Position numbers and translations under genes: made by a program. The notes beneath the pieces are model-generated. The model saw only the letters and a list, made by a program, of their open reading frames with translations. It did no database searches and was not told where the DNA came from. 64,000 nucleotides of DNA, taken from positions 60,988,023 through 61,052,022 of the forward strand of contig CM060172.1 in assembly GCA_030549775.1 (NCBI GenBank). Reading direction: 5' to 3'. This DNA comes from Tamarix chinensis (lineage: Eukaryota; Streptophyta; Magnoliopsida; Caryophyllales; Tamaricaceae). Below, piece after piece: positions 1 through 10,873 of this stretch (position 1 is the first letter of the stretch; every line of letters begins with the position of its first letter).

Positions 1-587
1 ACCTCCACCTCCACCGTCGCCCAGCGCCACCGCCCGAACCACCTACCAAACTACTCCCTGCATCACCCTCCCTGAACCACACCACTCACCACCTCTAACT
101 CCTCCTACACGAGCTACCATAGCCGTGCCAAATTGACTGCCCAAACTACCACTTTTCCCCATCGTCGCCCCTCGTGTCACCGTTCCCGCTACAGCCACCA
201 CTCTCCCTACCTTCCAAAACACCCACCTAAGCTTCCTCTACCTCCACCTACCTTCCTTTCTCCCTGCCTCTCTCTCCTTCACCCTTCCTCCCCCTCCACC
301 ACCTGCGGCCACTATACTAACCGCAGCCTCCACCGCCCCTCTAGCTATGTCACCACCACCATTCCAACCCTCTCAACCCAGAACACCCACCACTACCATA
401 ACCACCCTTTCACTCCCCCTCTTCTAGCCTAGAAAACCACTTCTCCACTTTCTCATCCTCCTCCATCACCATCGCCGCCTAGTCACCACCACCTCTAAAT
501 TGTGCCCTAACCTCCCCAACCCTTAAATATTATTAATTTAATTATTAATTATTTTATTAGTATTAATATCATTATTATTATCATTAT

Positions 588-641
<54 letters not shown>

Positions 642-732
642 CGTTATTATTACTATTATTGTTGCTGCTGTTGTTGTTGTTATTAGTATTATTATGACTC
701 TAGTATTATTATTATTAAGATTCAAACCATTA

Positions 733-777
<45 letters not shown>

Positions 778-1069
778 ACTTGGAAACTATTATTACTAAT
801 GCTATTATTAAAATGATTATTCGAACCCTATCATTACTATTGCTAAGATTTGAAGCATCATCATCATCATTATTATTAACTTTGGCCCTATTATTACTAA
901 TGTTACTATTATTATGATTATTAGAACCCTTATTGTTGTCATTCTCAAGATTCGAACTATCATCATCGTCGTCGTCATCATCATCATCATCATTATTATA
1001 TCATTATTGTTATTATTACCTATATCACTCATATTACTACTACCACTAGCATTATTATTATTACTATTA

Positions 1070-1118
<49 letters not shown>

Positions 1119-2322
1119 GATTTGGGTTATTATTAGTATTATCACTATTATCACTATTCTTATTATTATTGTTAATATTAAAGTTATTATCTTTAGTAAT
1201 ATAAATATTATTAATAATACTTTAACATGGACTAATATAATTATCAAGACCCATTTTGGCTGGTAATAGTACGATTAGCTACTTTAAGAATAATACCCTA
1301 CTTTTACTTATAAAACTACTACTATTATTATTAACCCTAATATTAGGCTATGATAAGGGTAAGGTAGGAAATAATAGTAATTTTGGTTAGAGGGAAGTTA
1401 ATCCTAGTATTTCCCTCTTATAAGTGAACTAAGTCAAAGTCCTAAGGAGGTCTAGGAGGGTGCTCTAAGCTCGGTGTCGTTCTAAGTAAGGATATGGTTT
1501 AGGCCTTTTGTGTGTGGGAAGGTGCTATGTGTGTTGATTTTAGGTGTGTGCTTTATATATTATATTATCATGTTCTTGTAGCGCAGTTTGCTAAGCCTGG
1601 AGGCAAGGTAAGTTGCATGTGTTTATGATATGTGTAATGTGATATTATTACTTGTACTTGAATTGTGCCTGTGTAATACTGCTCCTCATGACATGCATGA
1701 TAGGAGATTCTAAGTAGTATGATGTAGTTGTGAGATAAATGGAAGAGAGCGAAGAAAGTGAGTTAACTAGAGAATAGTAATGATGGCCTAAATATCTTAT
1801 GACCTATGGGTGAATAAAAAAAGGACTAATGGGAATAACTTAAGGGAATTGACTAAAGTATGTAAGGGGAGTCTAGGGTTTGCATGGGATGGTTAGGCTT
1901 TGAATGGGGATGACTTTTACATGGAAAAAGTTAACTTAAGGATTAAGTAAGGTAAGGGAAGACTTGTTAGAACAATTGGAGCCCATATGTAAAAAATAGT
2001 ACTTGGATTGGTATAAGGATGCATGAGAGACTTGACTAGGGTTTTAGGAAAAAATCCTAATTGAAAGAAGTGTACAAGGGGGAAAAAACTAACGGGAATG
2101 GTTAGAATGGAGAATAAAAGATGAGAGAGGTGTCGCATGGAGGAAAAGTGAGCCAAGTGATAAAAGGTATTTGGGTGTTGAGGGGTGACATAAAAGAAAT
2201 GAGAAGTACTAGGGTTTCAGGGAGCTAACTAGGGTTTTTGTGATCATGTGTGGAAGCTGGATAGTCAGGTTGTAATGTTGGGTGTGATTCAAGGGAAGTG
2301 ATGGTTTTGGTAACAAAGAAGA
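1..2322 (+). repeat. Long LTR-like repeat Z, left part (5' end outside window)
   Basis: This is the left part of a long non-coding LTR-like unit whose start lies before the window; it continues at 7305-8935 after the insertion of LTR A. In order it shows a C/T-rich, proline-codon-like tract (1-510), a long TTA/ATC/ACT simple-repeat zone (527-1250), the family block around 1441-1490 with a decayed GGAGGGTGCTCT palindrome, and G-rich sequence with scattered 'tagggttt'. The same order is seen in LTRs A, B and C, so I place it in that family. The last five bases, 2318-2322 (GAAGA), are the left target-site duplication of LTR A. No gene is supported here. Confidence 0.75.
527..1205. repeat. TTA/ACT/ATC microsatellite tract
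   Basis: This is a nearly continuous trinucleotide tract. It includes (ACT)n at about 588-640 and 737-777, (ATC/GTC)n at about 958-1000 and (TTA)n at about 1070-1117. Matching (TTA)n zones lie at the same relative place in LTRs A (3960-4400), B (21640-22075) and C (27200-27700), so the tract is an inherited part of the repeat family. ORFs read through it are runs of Ile, Met, Leu or Thr and are not genes. Confidence 0.9.
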
Positions 2323-3316
2323 TGTAATACCCCAAAATCCTAATTTCTGAAATTATGGCCAAATAAGGAATTTTTAGGAAAATTAATTATATAAATTCAT
2401 TTATTAAAATGTAGAGGGTTAATTAAGGTAGATTAAGAGGAAAATAATAAAGAATTTAATTGGAGTAAAATTTGGGTAATTGTCCTAATTCGCATGGAGG
2501 TTAAGGAAATTTATCTAAAATAGTCTAAAATAAGCAAAAAAGGAATTTATTTAATATTTTATAAATATTAATATTCTAAATAACCCAAAAATACCCCAAT
2601 TTCCCCATAAGTTATTTTATTTATTTTCCCATCCTATTTATTTTCTTATTTTCCCTTTTCTTCCTTTTTTATCCCTCATCTTTTTTTTCTTTTCTTTCTC
2701 CCCCCGGCTGGGCCAACCCACCGGCCCAGATCCTTCTCCTATCCCCCGTCTCGCGTATAGGCCACCCAAACCCACGTCCCTTCCTTCTTTTCCCTTCCCG
2801 CGGTTCAGCGCCGTTCGACGCCTCCCCGTGCATCCGAACGTAGCGTTTTGGCCCTCCGTTCGCTGAGACGCTGCATCTGATCGCTGAAGGTAGCTGTTGC
2901 CAAACGGGCAACGCGACGCGGCGCTCTGTCCCCCTTACCGTTGAAATGCCGCGTTTCATTTTAAAACCTTATAAACGCCGCCGAACCGGCCGGTTCCCCC
3001 CTTCCTTTTCTTTTCCTCCCCTGAACCGCCGATCCTCCTCCTTTCCCCTTCCTTCTTCCTTCCCGACCTACAACTCAACCCTGCAACCCCCAAATCTTGC
3101 CAGCCACCTCTGCACGCCGACCGTCCTCCCCTGCCCTTCCCTGTCATTTTCTTTCCTCTTTCGACCCCGACCAAGTCCCTCTCTTCCCTTCCCGCGTGCC
3201 CATCTTTTTCCCTTTTCCTCTCCCCCTCCTCGACCTAACCTGCCATGGCAGCTGCCGCCTGCCAGCCAGCCTGGCACCTGCACCCCCTTGTCTTGGCCTT
3301 GCCCGACCACCCTGCC

Positions 3317-3324
3317 TATAAATA
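3317..3324 (+). promoter_or_regulatory. TATA box of LTR A
   Basis: TATAAATA followed by CCCCC lies about 995 bp from the LTR start, after a long pyrimidine-rich stretch. Equivalent TATAAATA sites occur in LTR B (21099), LTR C (25870) and LTR D (18528). The constant position argues for a functional U3 promoter and places the R region just downstream. Confidence 0.6.
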
Positions 3325-3988
3325 CCCCCATTGATCACCTGGATTCGGGATTTGGAACCGCGAAACCCTAGGTTTGCTCCCTCTCGCCGCCGCCCCATCA
3401 AACGCGTCGACCGCCGCCCAGAACCCCACCTTGCACCACCCTCCACCTAACCAAGCCCTCCTCAGCCCTCGATTTGCCTTGCACGAGCCACCCAAGCCGT
3501 GCAAAATCGCCACCCCGAGCAGCCCCCTTCCAGCCCGTCGTTGCCCTTGCGCTGCCTTCCACCGCCAACCCAGCCGCCACCAGCACCTCCTCCACCCTCC
3601 AAAACACCCAGGGAAGCTTCCTCTACCTTCCCCTGCCTTCAACTCCCCCTGCCTCCCTCTCCTCCTTCCTCCCTCATCTTCCACCTCTCTCCACCACCCT
3701 CGGCCGCCGCGCCAACCACCGCGCGCCGCCATCCCTTGCCACGCCACCACCCTCACTCCACTCCCCTTCACTTGCTGTTTCTTTCCCCGCCTCAAACTCC
3801 TCCTTTTCCCCTCCCATCTAACCACCACCTCCATCTTTTCCTCTCTTCTCCACCTCCACCTCCACCTCCGCCGCCGTCGCCGCCATGAGCCGCCGCCGCA
3901 CCACCACCGACCCTAGGTGGTTCTCCACTCATCCAAACCCTAATACCCCTTTTATATAACTACTACTATTTTCTACCAATATTAATAC

Positions 3989-4022
<34 letters not shown>

Positions 4023-5031
4023 TCTTTCATTACTATTACTATTATTATTATTATCATTATTATCATTATTATGGTCTCCATCATTAATGTTCTTATTTTC
4101 TTACTACTAATAACATCCCTTTTAAACCCTAACTTGTATTATACTTAACTTTGGTCTTATTTTTATAATTATTAGTATTAACATTTTTATTATTATTATT
4201 TCTATTATCCTTACTATGGTTATTATTATTATTGCTTAACCTTACTTGGTTGTATTATTGTTATTATTATTATTACTATTATTATTATTAGTCTTATTAT
4301 TATTATTACTATTATTATTATTATTATTATTGTTATTATACTTAACACATTTATCACTATTTTTAATAATAATACTACTTTTGTTCTTATCCATGTTACT
4401 TTACTCAAGCTAGTATATATCATGTGGTTGTTAACTAAGTAGAGTACTTGAACCTTATTACCATACCATTTAACATTAACCTTAACCTCATTACTAGGAC
4501 ACTATTATTAGCTATTACTATTATTACTACTATCACTACCTTATTGTTGTAATCAAAAGCATTTGAACCCTTTTATTTTTCAAGAATATACAACTATTAT
4601 CATTATCACCCTTAGGAATAGTTTACTTGTAATATTGTGACCTTATAATATTATCATTTCAAATATGACACCATTAATAGACTTGGCCTTAAAACGCTAG
4701 GGTTTCTATCACTAGACATTAGTGTCACTATTTTATTAATACTAACACTATTTTCCTAAAGCTAGCATAAACCCTATTACTACAAGATTAGAACTAATGG
4801 GTTTAATAAAATAAGTGTAACAATAAGTATCAAAAATAAATATATTTTGACTACTAATATTTAGTATACTAATTCTAAGGTAAAAACCCTAGTTTTTGTA
4901 TAATACCCTTTTTAGTAATAAAAACCCTAATCCTAAACTAGAATAAGGGTTGATGGTACTTGCAAGGGAAACTAATACTTAGCATTTTTCCCTTTTATAG
5001 GTAACCCCGACCAAAGCCCTAAGGAGTTATA

Positions 5032-5068
5032 GGAGCATGCTCCAAGCCCAGCGTCGCCTTAGGTAAGG
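5032..5068 (+). promoter_or_regulatory. Palindrome GGAGCATGCTCC followed by splice-donor-like AGGTAAGG (LTR A)
   Basis: A perfect 12-bp palindrome (5032-5043) is followed about 18 bp later by AG|GTAAGG (5061-5068), a strong match to the plant 5' splice-site consensus. The same pair is found in LTR B (22183-22219) and LTR C (27826-27862), and in decayed form in Z (1456-1490). The function is unknown; a hairpin next to a splice donor in the leader transcript is an inference. Confidence 0.5.
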
Positions 5069-5439
5069 ACGTAACTAAGGCCTCTTGTGTGTCTACATGT
5101 ATTATGTGTTTCGCATGCTATGTACCCTACATTTATCATTATCAATTATGTTGCGTGTGCATGACATGGAGATGAAATATGTGTGGTATGTTTACATGGC
5201 ATGTGTATTATGTATATGTGATGATATGTGTCGTGACCCTGTAAGACATGCATGTGAGGGAATTGATGTACTAGAAAGGAGGATGGGGAAGGAGATTGAG
5301 CAAGGGAGGTGAGTTGATCTAATTATTTTAATGAATCATGAGTGAAAGAATAAAATGAGAATTCTTGGGTTCGTGTGGGAGAATCTGATTTATGATTTTT
5401 ATGATTTTGCACGGGAGAATTTAATTTATGATTGCATGG

Positions 5440-5770
5440 TGGTATTAATGGCTTATGGTGATATTAGGGTTTGCATGGTGGTATTAGGGTTTGTATGGTG
5501 GTATTAATGATTGCATGGTGGTATTAATGGCTTATGGTGGTATTAGGGTTTGCATGGTGGTGTTATGGTTTGTGTGGTGGCATTAATGTTTGTATGGTGG
5601 TATTAATGATTGCATGGTGGTATTAATGGCTTATGGTGGTATTAGGGTTTGCATGGTGGTGTTGTGGTTTGTGTGGTGGTATTAATGTTTGTATGGTGGT
5701 ACTAGGGTTTGCATGGTGGAGGTAGGGTTTTGCATGGGAGTTAATGATTGTATGGGATTTAGGGTTTGTG
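5440..5770 (+). repeat. GCATGGTGGTATTAGGGTTT minisatellite (LTR A)
   Basis: About fourteen 20-22 bp units of the form 'gcatggtggtattagggttt' or 'gtatggtggtattaatg' lie in tandem. They form a higher-order repeat of about 100-120 bp that can be seen twice (near 5502 and 5601). Several units contain TTAGGGTTT, equal to the plant telomere repeat and the telo-box core. A cognate array occurs in LTR C (28140-28460). No coding capacity is supported. Confidence 0.85.
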
Positions 5771-6312
5771 TGAAAAGTTCGAGAGGTTGCATGGGATGTG
5801 TAACGTTTGCGTGAGAGCAAAATTTACGTATGAAAGGTTGATTTGGGATGTAAGGGAGGTAATGCAAGCATTATTTGGGCGTTTAACTGTTTTGGACGGA
5901 GAATAGTACGTGGAGTAGTATAAGGGTATGGAGGAGACATAATTAGGGTTTTGGAGTGATTAACTCTGGGTCGTTGTGATTAAGTAGGGTGGGAGTAGCT
6001 AATTGCGATTTGTTGAGGATAATTAAGGTTTGGGGTGGCTAAGTATGGTTGTTATGGTAAAATAGGGTTAAGAGTGGTTAACCACGGTTTTGTATGGACA
6101 ATTAGGGTTGGTTATGGCTACTTAGTGTTGTTTGGTGTTATCATGTGTATTATTGATTAAAGTGTAGTTATGAATGTGGAATTTTATTGTTTGCGATGTG
6201 TAAAGCTTAAAGAGAATGATTCATGCATATCATTGGTGAAGATCTTTTGAATAAGATATGTTAAGACACTAACCGCTTATAGAGAAAGATGTTGAGCCGG
6301 ACCCAGACCGGT

Positions 6313-6420
6313 CCACCGGCAAATAATAGTGGCAGGGTATGTTACCCTCGTGACCGGTCCACCGGCTATAATAGTGGCAGGGCATGGCCCTCATGACCGT
6401 TCCACCGGCTATAATAGTGG
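6313..6420 (+). repeat. Hairpin array 1 of LTR A (three CCACCGGCTATAATAGTGG units)
   Basis: Three copies of CCACCGGCTATAATAGTGG or close variants start at 6313, 6359 and 6402. The spacers carry small hairpins: GGGTA-TGT-TACCC at 6335-6347 and GGGC-ATG-GCCC at 6380-6390. The third copy is followed by 'gggattcc' instead of a hairpin. The array is introduced by the phrase 'gttgagccggacccag'. Confidence 0.85.
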
Positions 6421-6520
6421 GGGATTCCGTGCTCAATGACTAATCAGAATAATGGTAAGAGACATGGGAAAGATACAAATATTCACAATGGAACACCTTG
6501 TGAGTCGGGGCCAGACCGGT

Positions 6521-6630
6521 CCACCGACAAATAATAGTGGCAGGGTATGTTACCCTCATGACCGGTCCACCAGCTATAATAGTGGCAGGGCATGGCCCTC
6601 GTGACCGTTCCACCGACTATAATAGTGGGG
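6521..6630 (+). repeat. Hairpin array 2 of LTR A (three units)
   Basis: This is a second three-unit array with the same two hairpin spacers (GGGTA/TACCC, then GGGC/GCCC) and a terminal 'ggggttcccg'. It is introduced by 'tggaacaccttgtgagtcgg', a phrase also found before the second array of LTRs Z, B and C. The 2 x 3 layout is therefore a property of the family. Confidence 0.85.
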
Positions 6631-7158
6631 TTCCCGCACTTACATGGACTATTAAAGAAAATGTGTGGAATGAACGTATTATTAATGAGAAATAAGAATA
6701 AGTCACAGAAAAGTATTCAGGCCTTATCTTGCGGGTTATCACATGTTGTCTATATGATTGTACTATGTATGCTATGTGGTATGATTGTATGGTTGGCCTT
6801 AGCGCACCTGCGCCCTTACTCAGTATTGGACCCGTACTGATACTACCTTGATTGAATGGGTCCTGTGATGATCCACCGATGGTGGGGAGCAGACCTCCTA
6901 TGCAGGTTTGATCGGTTACTAATTGTGGGGTGGAAGGCTTGGCTTGAGTGAGTAGGTGATCCGGATATTGGTCCCTTGGGATCTGTTTTATTTAGCAATA
7001 TTTCGTACTACGCTTCTTGTTTTGAAACCGTACTCTTAAGTTGTATTCCTAAATGATATTCTAACTGTTGTTGACTCGTGTTTTCGTGAATGACCTATGT
7101 TAACTACGTACCTATGTTTTGATGATTCTTACTTAATGATTGTTTAGTTTAGCCTTAG

Positions 7159-7204
7159 CACTTAGTATCGGAACGGTAGGAGTGAACCGGTCTAGTACTA
7201 AGTG
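7159..7204 (+). repeat. Terminal inverted repeat CACTTAGTA/TACTAAGTG of LTR A
   Basis: The arms CACTTAGTA (7159-7167) and TACTAAGTG (7196-7204) are perfectly complementary and enclose 'ggaacggt...gaaccggtct'. The same structure is found in LTR B (24650-24659 with 24686-24695) and, on the opposite strand, in LTR G (about 43431-43494). It lies about 100 bp from the LTR end and could be a terminal RNA structure or a polyadenylation element; its function is unknown. Confidence 0.6.
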
Positions 7205-7304
7205 TGGCGGTAATACCCCCAAGTTTACGATTTTAATTCTTCCGCTTCCGCTAAACCTCTGGATTTAAACGAAATTTTTCAGTAGTAAAATTGGGGGTGT
7301 TACA

Positions 7305-8935
7305 GAAGAGTTTTGGGTTCTCATGGTGAGTGGGAAAGATGGGGAGAAAGTTTCGAGGTCATAGGTTGTGTTGGATATGTGTTATGTGGAAGAGGTGATG
7401 GTAAGTAAGAGAGATAAAAGGATAATATCGTTTGAGGAAAGAGAGGTGCTAGGGTTTTGGGATGGCCAACTAGGGTTTCGCGGGCACGTGTTATAGGAGA
7501 AGTAAAATGGGTGCTTGGGGATGAATCGAGTGAGATGATGAATTGGAGGAGTATGAGTTGTGTGGGATAGAGGAAGGTTGGGCCATGTAGGCCAAATTAG
7601 GATTTTGCTGAGGAAAACCCTAGAGAGTGATATTAAGTTGACTCATAGATATGAAAAGTGGTCCTCGGAGTTGAGTATTCATGGTGATGAGGAAAAAGTA
7701 GGAAAGAATGTCTGGATATACTAGAAGGAGTAGAAGTCCCAAGATATGGGATAGGATTTCGGGAAGTCGAGTGGGTCGTGCATGTCTAGTCGGGGTTGTG
7801 TGTGGAATAAGATATAATAAAATACAAAGCACTTAAAGTGAAAGATTATCGAGCCAGGGCCCATTGAGGATATATTTTTCTTGTCCACTAGCTATAATAG
7901 TGGTTAGGTGCGTTCTGTCCCACCGAGTGATTCCGGTCCATCAGTTATAACAGTGATAAGGTATATACTGCCCCTGTTGAGTGTTTTCGGTCTACCGGCT
8001 ATAATAGTGGAAGATTCCGGGCTTGTTAAACCAAACTTTGCATGGTAATAAGTCATGGAAGATACTAATTACTTACAGTGGAACACCATGTGAGTCGGGG
8101 CCAGTGAGGTTAAGTTTCTGATCCATCGGCTATAATAGTGGTTAGGTACGTTTTACCCTACTAAGTGATTTTGGTTCACTGGCTATAATAGTGGTCAGGT
8201 GCGTTATACTCTGTGGAGTATTTTCTGTCCACCAGCTATAATAGTGGGGTTCCTATATTCACATGGAAATAATATAAGAGATGTGTAAGATAAAATATTA
8301 TTCTAAGTCTGGCTTGATCTTATAAACCTGAATTATGCTTTGTATGCCTTACATGTTTATCTTCTTACATGCCCTTACTTGATTTTTCTTGCTAGCCTTA
8401 CTTATATGGTTACCTTACTCAATACGTAGCGTACTGACCACCTGTTTCATAGGTATTGCTCATTCGCACGAGTAGAGAGCCCTTTTGAATTTGTGTAGGT
8501 AGGTGGGACCATGTTTGATGCCTATGACGTACTAGATGCGTCAGATGGGGATGTGTGCTGACCATTGGATCTACTTGGGGTTAAGAGCGGATGTTGGCCA
8601 GACTCTCTTTATTCCTATTTACTAATGGTTTTCATTTTATTTCATTTCATTTATGGTGTTGTACCCTTTTTTCCTTTTGGGAATTTCTTCTATGCACCAT
8701 ACTTGAGTTGTAATGACTTTTAATTGCGCATTCTGATTTTCATGTTATAAACACTTTGCTTTTTATAAATGTGTGTTTAAGTTTGTCTAATGATTCGTAA
8801 AACTTTTCTCTAGCCTTGTGGTTGGTACAAGACTGGTCGAGGCTGGGCTTGTATTGGTCATGGCGGCAGCACCCCCGTGCTTGTATTGTTTTAATTAAAT
8901 GAAAATTTTTAATTATGATTTTTGGGAGTGTTACA
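7305..8935 (+). repeat. Long LTR-like repeat Z, right part and 3' end
   Basis: This part resumes with the second GAAGA copy (7305-7309) and runs to GGGAGTGTTACA, the typical 3' end of the family. It holds two decayed three-unit hairpin arrays (about 7882-8010 and 8121-8247), the CAATACGTAGCGTACTG palindrome (8420-8436) and the degraded terminal inverted repeat near 8820-8880. The greater decay relative to A agrees with Z being the older host. ORFs here are short and unsupported. Confidence 0.75.
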
Positions 8936-9180
8936 TTGAAGACAGAATTTAGACCAAATATGCCATTAAGAGTTCACAGTAATGCCTTTCGGACTTATTA
9001 ATGCACCAACAATATTTATGTTACTCATGAATTAGATTTTATGAAAATTTTTAGATCAATTAGTTATGATATTAATCGACGACATTCTCATCTACTCCAA
9101 TAGTCGAGAGTAGCACATACAGCATCTGAGACATACCTTGGTGTTGTTAAGAAGCAGGCATTAGGAGCTCTTTTTATGTT
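8936..9180 (+). pseudogene. Ty3/gypsy reverse-transcriptase fragment (dead)
   Basis: Read from about 8979, one frame gives a recognisable RT palm segment: MPFGLINAP (8982 on), then a stretch ending in LIDDILIYSNSRE with the catalytic IDD at about 9075-9083, then HLRHTL. Several in-frame stops interrupt it, so it is inactive. It begins directly after the 3' end of repeat Z, in the same orientation, with no primer site between. Either Z inserted into an older gypsy element, or a deletion joined an LTR to its own pol. The motif style is that of plant chromovirus or Tekay/Del RT, but the fragment is too short to assign. Confidence 0.8.
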
Positions 9181-10870
9181 CTATATTACTAATGTTTAGT
9201 ATGAGAGAAATCTGAGAATCAGTCAAAATTGTAGTAGAGATATCCTTAGTCTTTTTTCGTGCATCATACTTGTAGTTAGAAGAGTGATACACCCACATTT
9301 TAAGGCTCAATTTCAAAAGTAGGTTAGTTTGGTTGATTATATGGTTTGATGGTTGTGTGTGGTTGTAACTACTCTATTTTGTAAGTAATAAAATTCACAC
9401 TTATCGAAAAATAATAATTATAAATCAAGGAAAAACTTTTGGGATTTTTCAAATTAATGAAAACATATATTTGAATTTATAAAAAAGAAATAAATATTTG
9501 AGTTTTAAACCAATTAAGGAGGTCCTTCATTAAAATAAATATTATTAATACTTAATGAATATATCAGTAAACTATAGATTTATTTAATATATAATTATAT
9601 AATTAATTATTTATATTTTTCTTAATATATATATATAATTAACAATCATAAAATATATAAAAAATTAAAATAGAAAATTTAAAACCAAATATTAGAAATT
9701 TAAAGAATTGATATTCATAAATTCAAACATAATATAATTAAAAAAATAAAAAAATTAACTTAAAAAAATTAATAATAAAACTTTAAAACAATTTTTTATT
9801 TATTTATAAAAAATTACAACTTAAAAATGAAGCATAGAATTAAAAAAAGTTACTTAAGCATGTTTTTCGTAGCTTTAAATTCTTAAATTATAGAAATTAA
9901 AAATAAAAATTATAGAGGTTGAAATTTATAATTTTAAAACTTTCAAGTCTCAATATCAAAATATTCATTTTTCTAATATAAAAGATTTAAATAAAAAGCT
10001 CCTACTACAAACAAACTTTAGTTATTTTTAGTTTAAAAATTTTGAGAAATAGAAACAAAATTTAAGAAAGTATAATTTTTTTTGTTAAAATGTTAAATCA
10101 ATAATAAAATAATATATATTAAATTAATTTGTGATTAATTAATGTATTAAGTAAGTATTAATAGATGTAATTATATGTATATGCTTATAATTGTTAAATT
10201 ATATCAAAATAATATTATTTTAATTAAAAAATTTTATAACTAAATCAAAATTCAAACAATTTTATTATTATGTATTTAAAAAATATTTATTTTTCAATTG
10301 GAACAAAACCTCAAAACTTTTCTTTTGCCCTTCATAATTTTCTCGATGGTTGCCGCATGAATATATGTTTTATTTTTTTGCCCTTTTCCGGGCGCGATTA
10401 CTAGTAGTAATTTTTACTGTGCGGAGTCGCGGCACTTTCTCTCTCCCACTCGAACTACGCGGACTCGCCTTATCTTTCTCACCCGAATCTACTCTCCTCT
10501 CCGTCCGCCGTTGTATTGACTGTGGGAGGGAGAAAAAGGAGTCTGGATTCGCTGCTTTCCGTCAATCTAGCTGGTCCTATTTATTAGTCTTATTATTTAA
10601 TTTGTTTAACAAAAAACAAACAGGTTTGTTACTTAACTTTTCCGCTGCAATTCAAAACCAGAATAAACGGGAAGGGTGTATTCGAAGAAGGAAGCGGCAT
10701 CACACAATCATCTCTACGTCATAAAATAATCAAATATGAATCTACTGTAGATAAGCTTGAAATACCTCCCCATCTCAATTTCATTTGCTTGCATTCTCTT
10801 TCTCACTTTCGGTACCGCCTAACAATTCACAGCCCCCCCCCCCGGTATTTGATACCTCTTCGCCGTTTCT
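9181..10870. other. AT-rich intergenic region and PMT upstream region
   Basis: From 9181 to about 10330 the sequence is very AT-rich with no supported ORF, tRNA or repeat boundary. From about 10400 it becomes GC- and CT-richer ('gcggagtcgcgg', CT-rich tracts), consistent with the approach to the promoter and transcription start of the methyltransferase gene. A 124-codon ORF at 10350-10724 shows no family resemblance and I do not treat it as a gene. The transcription start cannot be placed from sequence alone. Confidence 0.6.
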
Positions 10871-10873
10871 CGC

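Larger units (their letters stand above)
2323..7304 (+). mobile_element. Complete solo LTR 'A' (4,982 bp), unknown long-LTR family
   Basis: The unit begins TGTAATACCCC and ends GGGGGTGTTACA, so it has TG...CA ends with short inverted termini. It is flanked by a perfect 5-bp direct repeat, GAAGA (2318-2322 and 7305-7309). No second LTR, primer-binding site, polypurine tract or gag-pol is present, so a solo LTR left by LTR-LTR recombination is the simplest reading. Ordered contents: AT-rich start; C/T-rich U3 (2695-3950); TATA box at 3317; (TTA)n at 3960-4400; palindrome at 5032 and donor-like site at 5061; telomere-like minisatellite (5440-5770); two three-unit hairpin arrays (6313-6420 and 6521-6630); decayed palindrome at 6821; terminal inverted repeat (7159-7204). 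It interrupts repeat Z. Solo LTRs this long are reported for Ogre/Tat-type elements, but I cannot assign the lineage. Confidence 0.87.

Noticed and set aside
133..432. Pro/His/Ser-rich ORF as a plant extensin-like gene
   Set aside because: It is a translation of a CT-rich tract that recurs in LTRs A (3374-3916), B and C. There is no signal peptide or regular SPPPP repeat, and all frames in the tract are open.
2669..3916. Several overlapping ORFs on both strands in the U3 of LTR A
   Set aside because: They are Pro/Ser-rich on one strand and Arg/Gly/Lys-rich on the other, as expected from polypyrimidine DNA. Many frames are open at once and no domain is visible.
6313..6630. CRISPR-like array (regular repeats with spacers)
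   Set aside because: The genome is eukaryotic, there are only three units per array, and the spacers are near-identical hairpins rather than unique sequences. No cas-like genes are present.
10350..10724. 124-codon ORF upstream of the PMT gene
   Set aside because: There is no recognisable domain, and it lies where promoter sequence is expected. Composition does not differ from its surroundings.
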